Shown here piece by piece: positions 8,017-16,468 of a DNA stretch of 64,000 nt (position 1 is the first letter of the stretch; each line of letters opens with the position of its first letter). The notes beneath the pieces are model-generated. The model was not told the DNA's origin and searched no databases. It saw only the letters and a program-made list of their open reading frames with translations. Both the position numbers and the translations under genes were made by a program. Source of the DNA: an uncultured Christensenellaceae bacterium (GTDB lineage Bacteria; Bacillota; Clostridia; Christensenellales; UMGS416); assembly GCA_944376795.1 (NCBI GenBank), contig CALWDW010000012.1, positions 1 to 64,000 on the forward strand, read 5' to 3'.

Positions 8017-9396
8017 ATGGCGGGCTGGGAAACTTTGCGCGGATTGGTGCGGGAGGAATTGCGCCAGCGCCAGGAGGAGGGCTATGACCTTACCGGCATG
8101 GAGGCGGCCTTTGCCGCGCTGGAGCATGCCGGGGATGCGGCGCTGAACGCCCTGTATGATGCCATTCTGCATCGGCCCAAGCGGCCGGACTTTCCCTACG
8201 TGGAGCCCAATGGTTTGGAGGAGATCCGGCGGGAGAGCAGCGGCTGGGACATTGCGCCCCGGACGCTGGGGGATGCGGAGCTGTTGGACAAGCTTCATGG
8301 GGCCTGGGTAGGACGGGCGGCGGGCTGCGCCTTGGGCAAGCCCGTGGAGACCGGTTATTACATGGAGGGAACGGAGGACGCCGAAGGCTGGCGGAATGTG
8401 AAGGCCTGGTTCCAGGGGGCGGACGCCTATCCCATCCGGGGCTATACCCCCGAGCATTCCCGGGCGGAGGCCCAGGGCCTGGATCTAGCCCGGTACTGTG
8501 TCCGCAGCATGCGGGAGCACATCGCCTACATGGAGTCTGACGATGATATCCGCTACAGTGTGCTGGGACTGCTGATGATGGAGCGCCATGGCGCGGCGTG
8601 GGACAGCTGGGACGTGGGACGGCTCTGGCACGAGAAGCTCTCTTATGGCCAGGTCTGCACCGCCGAGACCCAGGCCTATCTTAACTTTGCCCAGGTGAAG
8701 TCCCATATGCATGGGGAGAAGCCGGAAGACTTCCGGGAGAAGCTGGACTGGGTGCGTACCTATCGTAACCCATACCGGGAGTGGATCGGCGCCCAGATCC
8801 GTGTGGACGCCTACGGCTACTGCGCCGCCGGGGATCCGGCGCTGGCCGCCCGCCTGGCCTGGGAGGACGCCTCCTTCTCCCACGTAAAGAACGGCATTTA
8901 CGGGGCGATGTTCTGCGCGGCCATGATTGCCGCCGCCTTTACCGCCGGGGATGTGGAGGAGATCTTGGAAGCCGGACTTGCCCAGGTTCCTACCCGCAGT
9001 CGGCTGTATGAGGACATACGTTTTGCTGCCGGCCTGGCGCGCCGGGAGAAGGACCCCGAGGCACTGCTCCAGGGCCTGTGGGACCGCTTCCGCGGCATGA
9101 GCGGCGTCCATACCAACAACAATGCCGCCCTCTGCGCCGCCGCGCTGCTCCACGGCGCCGGCGATTACGAGAAGGCCATCACCACCGCCGTGCTGGGCGG
9201 CTGGGATACCGACTGCAACGGCGCCACCGTAGGTTCCGTTATGGGGGCCTTCCTGGGCCGCGGAGGGATTCCCGAGACCTGGGCCGCGCCGCTGCATGAT
9301 ACCATCTACGCGGATGTGCCGGGCTTTGACCCGGCCGCCATGACCGACTGCGCCCGCCGGTGCCTGGCGGTGCGCCGGACCTTGGAAAAGGCATAA
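8017..9396 (+). CDS. ADP-ribosylglycohydrolase family protein (DraG-like)
   Basis: 459 residues with TAAGGAGG before the ATG. The DraG-like core begins near residue 95 (LHGAWVGRAAGCALGKPVE). ESDDDIRYSVLGL supplies one metal-binding Asp cluster, and GGWDTDCNGATVGSVMGAFLG near residue 400 supplies the second (DTDxxG). The ~90-residue N-terminal extension is not part of the core fold. Members remove ADP-ribose from proteins or small molecules, or hydrolyse related N-glycosides. Only 11 bp separate it from a cytosolic GH18 gene, suggesting a shared glycan or nucleoside substrate rather than nitrogenase control; no nif gene is present. Confidence 0.85.
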   Translation: MAGWETLRGLVREELRQRQEEGYDLTGMEAAFAALEHAGDAALNALYDAILHRPKRPDFPYVEPNGLEEIRRESSGWDIAPRTLGDAELLDKLHGAWVGRAAGCALGKPVETGYYMEGTEDAEGWRNVKAWFQGADAYPIRGYTPEHSRAEAQGLDLARYCVRSMREHIAYMESDDDIRYSVLGLLMMERHGAAWDSWDVGRLWHEKLSYGQVCTAETQAYLNFAQVKSHMHGEKPEDFREKLDWVRTYRNPYREWIGAQIRVDAYGYCAAGDPALAARLAWEDASFSHVKNGIYGAMFCAAMIAAAFTAGDVEEILEAGLAQVPTRSRLYEDIRFAAGLARREKDPEALLQGLWDRFRGMSGVHTNNNAALCAAALLHGAGDYEKAITTAVLGGWDTDCNGATVGSVMGAFLGRGGIPETWAAPLHDTIYADVPGFDPAAMTDCARRCLAVRRTLEKA

Positions 9397-9407
9397 GGAG
9401 GAAAAGT

Positions 9408-10445
9408 ATGTCTAGGAAACCCATTGTATTCGCCGCATACTGCGTGCCTCGGGGGCTGGCCGACGTGACGCCTGCCCAGGCGCGCCGCCTGACCCACTTG
9501 AACCTGGCCTTTGGCGTGGTCAAGGACAATAAGATCGATGCCAGCGCTATCCGCGCCAACCGTTACTACCTGGAGGAGATCCGCCGCAACAATCCGGATT
9601 TGGTGATTCTCCTTTCCACAGGCGGAGGCGGCGCCGGCGGCCATGGGGAGGCTACCACCGCCGAGAACCTGCCCGGCTTTGTGGAGTCCACCATGGACGT
9701 GGTGCGGGAGTTCCAACTGGACGGCATTGACTGCGACTGGGAATTCCCCTGTAACACCGGGCATATGGAGGAAAAGGAACAGCACGTCCAGTTGATGCGG
9801 GCCTATCGCAAGGCCCTGGACGCCTATGAAAAGGAGCGGGGCGGGCGGAAGACCTGGCTGACCATCGCGGCGGCGGCCTGGGATCTCTACCTGCGCAATA
9901 CCGACGTGGCGGCAGTGGCCGAGGTGCTGGACTTCATCAACCTAATGACCTATGACATCCGGGACGCCGCCTGGGCGGAGAATTACACCGGCCACCACAG
10001 CAACCTGTACAGTCCCAAGGGCTGCTTCTATCCGGACTGCATCGACCTGTGCGTGGAGAAGTACCACGCCCTGGGGATTCCCTACGACAAGCTGGTGATC
10101 GGCGCGGCCTTTTACTCCCACCGGTGGGACGGCGTGCCCGACGTCAACCACGGGATGAACCAGAAGATGACCACCCCCTGCGTCTACGGCCCGGGGTATA
10201 CGGCCATCCACCTCATTTACGAGCGGAGCCAGGAGTATGTCAAGTATTGGGATGAGGACGCCAAGGCGCCCTGGCTCTTCAACGGGCGGAGCTTTATCAC
10301 CTATGACGATCCCATGTCCATGGGTTACAAGGCTGCCTATGTCCGGGAGAAGGGCGTCCGGGGGATCATGTACTGGGAGCACTCCAGCGACAAGACGGGG
10401 CTGCTCTTTGATGCCCTCTACGAGGGATTGTTTATGAAAAAGTAG
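9408..10445 (+). CDS. Cytosolic glycoside hydrolase family 18 (chitinase-like)
   Basis: 345 residues, start after AAGGAGGAAAAGT. The GH18 catalytic motif DGIDCDWE lies at residues 105-112 with E112 as the acid. LSTGGGG is the preceding conserved strand, and FINLMTYDI plus GIMYWEHSSD are the later barrel strands. There is no signal peptide or carbohydrate-binding module, so it should act inside the cell on imported N-acetylglucosamine-containing oligosaccharides (chitinase or endo-beta-N-acetylglucosaminidase type). It lies 11 bp behind the DraG-like gene, probably in one operon. Confidence 0.88.
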   Translation: MSRKPIVFAAYCVPRGLADVTPAQARRLTHLNLAFGVVKDNKIDASAIRANRYYLEEIRRNNPDLVILLSTGGGGAGGHGEATTAENLPGFVESTMDVVREFQLDGIDCDWEFPCNTGHMEEKEQHVQLMRAYRKALDAYEKERGGRKTWLTIAAAAWDLYLRNTDVAAVAEVLDFINLMTYDIRDAAWAENYTGHHSNLYSPKGCFYPDCIDLCVEKYHALGIPYDKLVIGAAFYSHRWDGVPDVNHGMNQKMTTPCVYGPGYTAIHLIYERSQEYVKYWDEDAKAPWLFNGRSFITYDDPMSMGYKAAYVREKGVRGIMYWEHSSDKTGLLFDALYEGLFMKK

Positions 10446-10940
10446 GCGTGGGAGCCAAAGTGCAGGGACGACGCTTCTCAAACATGCAAGCATGTTTTCG
10501 AGGAGATGCAGCCCGCCGTGGGCACTTGCCCCAAGTTCGCGCACTTGCGGTCTGAGAAGTCAAAACTTTTCAGACACATGCCCCCGGAATCTTTGAATTT
10601 ACCATTCATTCGCCGTCTGCGGGCGGCAAAACTCTGCCGAGGGCTTTTGTACATGCAGGAAGATGGACGTTCCTTGCATGTCAGACCGATTTTTCGACAG
10701 GCTGATGGGAGCGCTGCAGGTTTTATTCTGCAGCGCTCCATATTTCTCGGCTGGCATTCCGCCATGAAATGGGGGAACGGCGGCATCTTTTTTCGGTTGT
10801 GCCCTGGATTGGTTTTCAGCAGCTCTTTTTCCTAAAGATTTCGCGGGGTGCAGGGCGCCTTTTTCAAAAGATGGCCCGCTTCCTAAGGGAAACGTGCCCC
10901 AAATTCGAAGAGGCGTATGGCGTGCTGCGGAAGGGAGGGA
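10446..10940. other. ~500-bp intergenic region with several inverted repeats
   Basis: No gene with a ribosome-binding site is seen on either strand. Three hairpins occur in order: an 8-bp perfect repeat with 2-nt loop (10480-10497, followed by a T), an 11-12 bp imperfect repeat (10651-10661 with 10670-10681), and a 12-bp perfect one (10708-10739). They could be terminators of the GH18 operon or a small structured RNA. Confidence 0.4.
10708..10739. terminator. Terminator-like hairpin
   Basis: A perfect 12-bp stem (10708-10719 with 10728-10739) and 8-nt loop is followed on the plus strand by ATATTTCT. It lies 260 bp beyond the GH18 stop and upstream of the convergent membrane-protein gene, so it probably serves as a terminator. 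Confidence 0.5.
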
Positions 10941-11549
10941 CTAGGATGCGGCACGGGCGTTTTCGGCGCGGTAGAGCCAGATATAGAGTACATAGAGGAA
11001 GACGCTGGCCGCGCTGGTATAGAACACCTCCAAAAGGCCCGTAATGCCGCCGGCCAGAAAGATTCCCGCGGCCGTTCCGACCCATGCCGTAAGCAGGATC
11101 AGCGCCTTGCGGTGCACGGCCGGCGCCTTCTCCCGCAGAGAGAACACAAACACATACAGCGCGGCTATGGAAAGCAGGCAGGCCGACATGGCCAGCACAT
11201 TATGCAGCTGGGCCAGGGGCAGGGACCGTTCGGGGGAGAAGGGCGCGGCCACCCCCAGCATGAGGCAGAGGCTGGAGGCGAAGAGCAGTCCACGTCCCCA
11301 AGGACGCTGGTAGCCTGTCAAGGAAAACAGATGCGCCAGGAAAAAGAAAAAGTAGAGCGCGGTGGCCGCGCCCCAGCAGGCCAGCCCCGGCCAAAGCCCC
11401 AGCGTGCCGCTGATACGGGACATATTGCTGCGCAGCAGGTCGCCGCGGGCGGCATAGTACAGGGTGCCCAAAGGGATCATTCCCAGGGCCAGCAGACCGT
11501 ACCCCCAAAGGGCGCGGGCCGGCCGGCCCGCGCGGGGCGTGGCAGACAA
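10941..11549 (-). CDS. Integral membrane protein, unknown function
   Basis: 202 residues with about six hydrophobic segments (LWGYGLLALGMIPLGTLYY, WPGLACWGAATALYFFFF, and later ones) and a short charged C-terminus. No catalytic motif can be picked out; it could belong to the DUF998-like membrane proteins, but this is uncertain. It starts 4 bp after the stop of the upstream thioesterase gene on the same strand, so the two are probably co-transcribed. Confidence 0.6.
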   Translation of the reverse strand: MSATPRAGRPARALWGYGLLALGMIPLGTLYYAARGDLLRSNMSRISGTLGLWPGLACWGAATALYFFFFLAHLFSLTGYQRPWGRGLLFASSLCLMLGVAAPFSPERSLPLAQLHNVLAMSACLLSIAALYVFVFSLREKAPAVHRKALILLTAWVGTAAGIFLAGGITGLLEVFYTSAASVFLYVLYIWLYRAENARAAS

Positions 11550-11553
11550 GGGA

Positions 11554-11991
11554 TCATTCCTCCTTTTTGACTTCTTTCTCCAGAGCCTGGGAGAAGGCGG
11601 CGTACAGCGCCGGATGAACCCGGCGCAGGTTGACGGGAACGAGCCGGGTATCGGTGATGGCGTGGACGGTTTCGCCCAGGGCTACCAGCCGGCCGGCGCA
11701 GGTCATTTCGTAGGACAGCGTCAGCCGCGCACCGCGAAAGGCAGCCATGCGCACGGCGATGTCCAAGGTATCGTCGTAGGTTACGGGGGACTTGTACTGG
11801 CAGGAGAGCTGGCTGAGGGGCAGCATGATGCCCTCGGCCTCTGCCTGCGCGTAAGAAAAACCCATGGCTCGCATGTATTCTGTCCGGGCTTCTTCCATAT
11901 ATACGGCGTACATGCTGTGGTGGGCGATGCCCATGCGGTCGGTTTCGGCATAGCGAATGCGAATGCTATGGATAAAGGGTACGGTTCCCAT
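11554..11991 (-). CDS. Acyl-CoA thioesterase, YbgC/FadM 4HBT family
   Basis: 145 residues. The hot-dog-fold signature RYAETDRMGIAHHSMYAVYMEEARTE has the conserved Asp (TDRMG...H) of YbgC-type 4-hydroxybenzoyl-CoA thioesterases. It hydrolyses acyl-CoA thioesters in the cytosol; chain length is unknown. Two ATGs are adjacent; the one at 11991 has AGGAGG five bases upstream, whereas the other leaves only two. It precedes the membrane protein gene by 4 bp. Confidence 0.87.
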   Translation of the reverse strand: MGTVPFIHSIRIRYAETDRMGIAHHSMYAVYMEEARTEYMRAMGFSYAQAEAEGIMLPLSQLSCQYKSPVTYDDTLDIAVRMAAFRGARLTLSYEMTCAGRLVALGETVHAITDTRLVPVNLRRVHPALYAAFSQALEKEVKKEE

Positions 11992-12038
11992 CATGGCCTC
12001 CTGGAAATTTTTTTTGAGTATATCACGCTGGGCCCGGC

Positions 12039-12067
12039 TTTGCAATCGGATGCGGCTGTGCTATAGT
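12039..12067 (+). promoter_or_regulatory. Promoter of the PHP-domain gene
   Basis: TTTGCA (12039-12044), 17 bp, TATAGT (12062-12067) with TGC directly before it (extended -10). It lies 33 bp upstream of the ATG. Confidence 0.55.
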
Positions 12068-12099
12068 GGGAGAGAATGCCACGGAAGGAGGCAGATGAA

Positions 12100-12972
12100 A
12101 TGGAGCTTTTTGATAAGCCGCTTTGGCTGAAGGGCAATCTGCATACCCACACCACGGTCAGCGACGGCCGCTGCACCCCCGAGGAGGTCATCGCCCTTTA
12201 CAAGGGAAAAGGTTATGATTTTCTGGCCATTACCGACCACCGGCGGAGCGTGGCCCGGGAAGACCCGGATATGACGCTGCTCACCGGGGTGGAGTATGAC
12301 TATGAGCTTCCCAGCGAAGTGATCCATATCGTAGGGGTGGGCTTGGAGCGGGCCTCATCCCCGGAGGAAGACCGCGCCGCGCTGTCCAGTCCCCAAGCGG
12401 GGTTGGAGGTCATTGCCGCCCTCAAGGGCCGGGCGATCCTGGCGCATCCTGCCTGGTCGCTGAATGGACCGGATACCATTGCCTCCCTGGTGGGCATTGC
12501 CGCGGCGGAAGTGTACAATACTGTGTCCAATCCGCCCTGGAACGGGGAGCGGGGGGACTCCTCCGGGATTCTGGACGTGGCGGCGGCCCGAGGCTTCCCC
12601 GTGCCGCTGGTGGCCAGCGATGACGCCCATCACTATGACGGCGACGCCTGCCAGTCCTGGATTTGGCTCAATGCGGCGGATGCCAGCCGGGAGAGCATCC
12701 TGGAGGCGCTGGACGCCGGACGCTTTTACGCCAGCCGGGGCCCGCGCTTTACCCGGATCGCCTGGGACGGGGGTACCCTGCGGGTGGAGTGCACGCCGGT
12801 GGAGCGGATTGTCTTCTACAGCGACCTGCCCTGGGTGGACGGCCGCGTCCAGACCGGAGCGGGACTGACTACCGCCGCGTACCGCGCCCGCCTTGAGGAA
12901 CATTTCCTGCGCTGCCAGATTACCGACCGGGCAGGCAACAGCGCTTGGATGAGTCCCTTGGACTTGCGGTAG
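12100..12972 (+). CDS. PHP-domain metal-dependent phosphoesterase
   Basis: 290 residues; start after GGAAGGAGG. The PHP motif I LHTHTTVSDG (residues ~15) supplies two metal-binding His and an Asp. FLAITDH gives the next His, AILAHPAW a third motif and VASDDAHH the last. This TrpH/YciV-like arrangement points to a phosphoesterase or 5'-3' exonuclease-like hydrolase that binds metals; the substrate is unknown. It is preceded by its own promoter and followed by a separately promoted GH30 gene. Confidence 0.85.
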   Translation: MELFDKPLWLKGNLHTHTTVSDGRCTPEEVIALYKGKGYDFLAITDHRRSVAREDPDMTLLTGVEYDYELPSEVIHIVGVGLERASSPEEDRAALSSPQAGLEVIAALKGRAILAHPAWSLNGPDTIASLVGIAAAEVYNTVSNPPWNGERGDSSGILDVAAARGFPVPLVASDDAHHYDGDACQSWIWLNAADASRESILEALDAGRFYASRGPRFTRIAWDGGTLRVECTPVERIVFYSDLPWVDGRVQTGAGLTTAAYRARLEEHFLRCQITDRAGNSAWMSPLDLR

Positions 12973-13017
12973 ACGGATTTTCCGAAAGCCTTTGCCGCAT
13001 TTTGGAAGGAATCCTAC

Positions 13018-13047
13018 TTGGATTGGGGAAGAAACATGTGCTATACT
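13018..13047 (+). promoter_or_regulatory. Promoter of the GH30 gene
   Basis: TTGGAT (13018-13023), 18 bp, TATACT (13042-13047) preceded by TGC. The motif TGTGCTATA is also found at the PHP and uroD-like promoters. Confidence 0.6.
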
Positions 13048-13100
13048 GGTGCTAACCATAAAAATCTATAGTGCCGGCTTGCACGGCAAGGAGAATGAGC

Positions 13101-14588
13101 ATGCGTACACTGACCTACGACAAGAGGATCCGTTATCAGCGTATGGACAACTTTGGCGCGTCGGCCTGCTGGTGGCTGGATCCGGCCTATGAGCGGGCAA
13201 CCCCGGAGGACATGGCCCAGGTGGCGGCCTATCTCTTCGACCGGGAGAAGGGCGCGGGCCTGAGCTGCATCCGCTTCAACCTGGGCGGCGGTTCCACGGT
13301 CTATGATAAGCCGGGGAATTTCATTGCCAACTGGATGATGCGCTCGGGCTGCTTCAAGATGACCGAGGACGGGGATTACAACTGGGACGAACACGCCGGA
13401 CAGCAGTACCTCCTGCGGGAGGCCAAGCGCATGGGCGTGGAGCGGGCCATTGCCTTTGTGAACAGCCCCCCTGCCTGGATGACTCGCAACGGGCACTGCC
13501 GCTCGGACGGGGACGACACCTCCACCACCAACCTGGCGCCCGGACGGGAGGCAGACTTTGCCAAGTTCCTGGTGGATGTGCTGGCCCATTTCCAGGAGAT
13601 TGGACTACCTTTTGACTATATCAGCCCCATCAACGAGCCGGCCGTCACCTGGAACGATCCCAAGCAGGAAGGCTGCCGCTACAGCAACGAGGACATGGTT
13701 CCCGTAATCCTGGCTCTGGCCAAGGCCCTGCAGGATTCTCCGGTTACGGCGAAAATCCTGGTGGCAGAGTGCAACACGCTGGTGCACATGATCGACGAGG
13801 ACCTGGCTGCGCCTCTGTACGAGGAGTACTGGCGGAAGGGCCGCATGGTCAACGACCGGGATACCGATAAGCCCGGTTACCAGTACGGCGCCAAGTACAA
13901 CGAGGTGATCCGCGACCTGCTCTCCCGCCAGGAGATCCGCCAGGCCATCGCGCCCATCGCTGCAGGCCACAGCTACGGCACCGATACCCCCGGACGCATT
14001 AAGAAGACCCGGGATGCCCTCATGGCTACCATGGGCCGTCATCCCGGCCTGGAGTACTGGATGACCGAGCTGTGCGTGCTGGGCCCCTACGGCCCCAAGC
14101 GCGACCTGACCATGGCGGCGGGCGAATATGTGGCCAAGGCCATCCATGGCGACCTGGTCTATGGCAATGCCTCTGCCTGGCAGTGGTGGCTGGCCCTTTC
14201 CGGCGGCGACTATAAGGACGCCCTGGTCTACCTGGATATGGATGAGGAGAACTACACCCCCGGCGTCCATCCCACCAAGATCCTGTGGGCCATGGGCCAC
14301 TATGCCCGGTTCCTGCGGCCCGGCGCCCAGCGGGTGGAGATGACCGGCGGCGACGTGGAGGAGGGCCTGCTGGCCAGCGGATGGCTCAGCGCCGAGGGCA
14401 AGCCTGTGGCGGTGCTGCTGAATACCTCGGACGAGGATCAGACGGTGAAGCTGGAGGGCATGCCGGCGGGAGCGTATACCCTGTGGCGTACCGACGATAC
14501 GGTAAGCCTGGCCTCCCAGGGCACGGTAACCCTGGAGGAGGGGCTTGTGATTCCGGCTCACAGCTTTACCACCTTGGTTGGCTGCTAG
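13101..14588 (+). CDS. Cytosolic glycoside hydrolase family 30 (endo-beta-1,6-galactanase-like)
   Basis: 495 residues. AAGGAG sits seven bases before the ATG at 13101; an in-frame ATG six bases upstream lies too close to it. The family pattern is clear: SCIRFNLGGG, then AFVNSPPAWMTRNGHC, then ISPINEP with acid/base E179 and YWMTELC with nucleophile E323, followed by AWQWWLAL and a small C-terminal beta domain. It is closest in look to GH30 beta-1,6-galactanases, although glucosylceramidases belong to the same family. There is no signal peptide, so cytosolic action on imported oligosaccharides or glycosides is inferred. Confidence 0.87.
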   Translation: MRTLTYDKRIRYQRMDNFGASACWWLDPAYERATPEDMAQVAAYLFDREKGAGLSCIRFNLGGGSTVYDKPGNFIANWMMRSGCFKMTEDGDYNWDEHAGQQYLLREAKRMGVERAIAFVNSPPAWMTRNGHCRSDGDDTSTTNLAPGREADFAKFLVDVLAHFQEIGLPFDYISPINEPAVTWNDPKQEGCRYSNEDMVPVILALAKALQDSPVTAKILVAECNTLVHMIDEDLAAPLYEEYWRKGRMVNDRDTDKPGYQYGAKYNEVIRDLLSRQEIRQAIAPIAAGHSYGTDTPGRIKKTRDALMATMGRHPGLEYWMTELCVLGPYGPKRDLTMAAGEYVAKAIHGDLVYGNASAWQWWLALSGGDYKDALVYLDMDEENYTPGVHPTKILWAMGHYARFLRPGAQRVEMTGGDVEEGLLASGWLSAEGKPVAVLLNTSDEDQTVKLEGMPAGAYTLWRTDDTVSLASQGTVTLEEGLVIPAHSFTTLVGC

Positions 14589-14629
14589 AGCCTGCGCTGC
14601 CTGCGTTTGGCGGTTGATGTGAAATGCAA

Positions 14630-14659
14630 AAGCCCGGCGGACCGCAGTCCGCCGGGCTT
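14630..14659 (+). terminator. Terminator after the GH30 gene
   Basis: A perfect 12-bp GC-rich stem (14630-14641 with 14648-14659), 6-nt loop, 41 bp after the stop codon. The downstream tract is only mildly T-rich. Confidence 0.65.
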
Positions 14660-14803
14660 GTATCATACCGAAGAAATCCCACGCAAAAGGTTTTTCCTCT
14701 GCCTTTGTAACAGGGGAGAGGCTTGGGAGCAGACCTCCGCAGAGACAGGGCCTGATGGGACGGACCCAATAGGATGCCTTCCTTTTTCCGGAGGTTTCTT
14801 GAC

Positions 14804-14836
14804 AAACAAAAAAACCGGCGGATTGCAAACCGCCGG
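14804..14836 (-). terminator. Terminator of the Cys-rich small protein gene
   Basis: On the minus strand a 7-bp GC stem (14830-14836 with 14815-14821) is followed by a T-rich run (TTTTTTTGTTTGTC). It sits 40 bp after the stop of the gene ending at 14877. Confidence 0.8.
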
Positions 14837-14876
14837 GCCTGGATTTTATTTGCAGCAGGCGTGTCCTCCAAGGGCA

Positions 14877-15155
14877 CTAAATCTTCCTCTTGGCAGGGTG
14901 ACTGCAGCTGATGCCGTCATAGTGGCGGCAGATGTGGCACTGGCACTCCAGACGGTCCTCATAAAAGGCGCAGTTGTGGTATCCGTCGTGCTCGGGCATC
15001 CCCGCGCAGTAGCGGCAGGTAAAGTGCTCGCAGCTATAGATGGAAGGAGTGTAGAGCCTCCCTTCGTGGGTGTACTGGGGCCCCTCGCCAAAGAACATGT
15101 GCAGCAGCTCCTGCCTCTCGTCCAGCTCCTCGATGGAAGACGAAGTTTTTGCCAT
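14877..15155 (-). CDS. Small Cys-rich protein, unknown function
   Basis: 92 residues, with AAGGAGG seven bases before the chosen ATG. The N-terminal third is acidic and helical (SSSIEELDERQELLHMFFGEGP). The C-terminal ~50 residues carry eight Cys and several His (CEHFTCRYC, HNCAFYED, LECQCHICRHYDG, CSH), an arrangement fitting one or two zinc or iron-sulfur sites. No known family is recognised. It has its own promoter and terminator, so it is an independent unit behind lgt. Confidence 0.75.
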   Translation of the reverse strand: MAKTSSSIEELDERQELLHMFFGEGPQYTHEGRLYTPSIYSCEHFTCRYCAGMPEHDGYHNCAFYEDRLECQCHICRHYDGISCSHPAKRKI

Positions 15156-15188
15156 GCCCATCCCTCCTTGCATCCTTTGTCGATTTCT

Positions 15189-15217
15189 ATCATATACCTG
15201 CTTAGGCCTGGGGGCAA
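15189..15217 (-). promoter_or_regulatory. Promoter of the Cys-rich small protein gene
   Basis: On the minus strand, TTGCCC (15212-15217), 17-bp spacer, TATGAT (15189-15194), about 35 bp before the start codon and just after the lgt stop. Confidence 0.6.
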
Positions 15218-15221
15218 GGGG

Positions 15222-16022
15222 TTATTGATTCTTTTTGGGGGCCCAATCTGCAAAATTTAGCTTTTTTCGCAGAAATCCGCTTTCGCCGCGGCAGAGCAGG
15301 GCGATTCCCAGCGGGATCAGCGCCAGGCTGATCCACTGGGAGGTGGACAAACCCAGCCAGACGCCCCGATCGGCGTCGTAGCGCAGCATTTCCAGGAAGA
15401 ACCGGGCCATGGCGTAGATCGTAACATACAGGCCCAAGGTCCGCTGGGGATGGCTGTGTCGGCGCGTGAAGAGGACCAGTGCGGCGAAGAGCAGCAGCAG
15501 CGCCGCAGCTTCGGCCAGCTGCACCGGGAAAAGGGGGATGTCGTTGGGGGCGATGAAGGAGTTCCGCAGGGTAATGCCCCAGGGGGGCGGGCAGGGGCAG
15601 CCATAGCAGCAGCCGGCCATGAAGCAGCCCACCCTTCCTATGGCGTGGCCCAGGGGAAGAACCACCACCACCGGTTCCACCAGGGCCAGGGTATCCAGGT
15701 GGAACTGGCGGCAATAGAGGACGGCGCCTCCTACCGCACCCAGCAGGCCGCCGTAAAAGACCCAACCGCCGGACAGCAGGCCGGCCCATTGCTCCCCGGT
15801 GTAGTCGGGAAGCTGGGGCAGGACGGTGAACAGGTAAAGGAGCTTGGAGCCCACCGCGGCAGCCACCAGGGCATAGACCGCCATGAATAGAGCATCTTGC
15901 GTACTCTGCCCCAGCCTGCGGCAGACGGGAATCAGCGCCAGTGCCGCCAGGGCCACACCCAGGCAGATCATCAGACCATAGGTACCCAGGGTGATGGGCC
16001 CCAAATGAATCAGCGGATACAT
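15222..16022 (-). CDS. lgt: Prolipoprotein diacylglyceryl transferase
   Basis: 266 residues, seven membrane segments. It transfers diacylglycerol from phosphatidylglycerol to the lipobox Cys of prolipoproteins. The signature GHAIGRVGCFMAGCCYG matches the Lgt motif in the Firmicutes variant with Cys-rich CFxAGCCYG; the YGLMICLG N-terminal helix and late GLSTSQWISL helix also fit. The start is the ATG at 16022 with AGGTGA upstream; a longer frame would read through the upstream terminator. Substrates in this window include the lipoproteins at 1415 and 37422. Confidence 0.93.
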   Translation of the reverse strand: MYPLIHLGPITLGTYGLMICLGVALAALALIPVCRRLGQSTQDALFMAVYALVAAAVGSKLLYLFTVLPQLPDYTGEQWAGLLSGGWVFYGGLLGAVGGAVLYCRQFHLDTLALVEPVVVVLPLGHAIGRVGCFMAGCCYGCPCPPPWGITLRNSFIAPNDIPLFPVQLAEAAALLLLFAALVLFTRRHSHPQRTLGLYVTIYAMARFFLEMLRYDADRGVWLGLSTSQWISLALIPLGIALLCRGESGFLRKKLNFADWAPKKNQ

Positions 16023-16035
16023 GGAATCACCTACA

Positions 16036-16059
16036 AAAAGGGCGGCCCAGAGGGCCGCC
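16036..16059 (-). terminator. Terminator between the DUF4190 gene and lgt
   Basis: A 7-bp all-GC stem (16041-16047 with 16053-16059) is followed on the minus strand by CTTTTTG. Confidence 0.65.
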
Positions 16060-16120
16060 GGAATAAAGGGGGGAGAGAGTCCGGGCAAAGCGCAGAAGCT
16101 TAAATGTGCCGGAACGACTC

Positions 16121-16393
16121 CTAGGACACTGCCGGAAGGGAAGCGGCAAGCATACCCACACAGGCCACGCAGGCGATGAACCCGATGGCACAGACCGCGA
16201 TGGCGATGATGGACAGGACAATGCCCGCAGTGGCCATGCCGCTGGGAGCGGCCTTCTTAGCGTTGATGCCCAGGATCAAACCGATGATGCCCAGGACGAT
16301 GCCCAGGAGCGCGCCGTAGCCGAAGAATACACAAACGACCGAGATGATACCGAGAACCAGTGATGCCGTAGCAAGGTTTTTGCTATTATTCAT
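16121..16393 (-). CDS. DUF4190-type small membrane protein
   Basis: 90 residues. The pattern NLATASLVLGIISVVCVFF...LLGIVLGIIGLILGINAKK and a second hydrophobic hairpin after MATAGIVLSIIAI is the DUF4190 layout of two or three membrane spans. The ATG at 16393 has GGAGG 11 bases upstream; an upstream in-frame TTG would place the ribosome-binding site within the gene. The function of this family is unknown. It is driven by a perfect consensus promoter and ended by its own terminator. Confidence 0.85.
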   Translation of the reverse strand: MNNSKNLATASLVLGIISVVCVFFGYGALLGIVLGIIGLILGINAKKAAPSGMATAGIVLSIIAIAVCAIGFIACVACVGMLAASLPAVS

Positions 16394-16439
16394 GGGATAT
16401 TGAGCCTCCTCCAAAATGATTGTTCTGCGCTATAAACTA

Positions 16440-16468
16440 ATTATAAGGAAAGAGAGATAACTTGTCAA
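16440..16468 (-). promoter_or_regulatory. Perfect sigma-A consensus promoter of the DUF4190 gene
   Basis: On the minus strand, TTGACA (16463-16468), exactly 17 bp, TATAAT (16440-16445). Both hexamers match consensus fully, the best promoter in the window. Confidence 0.85.
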
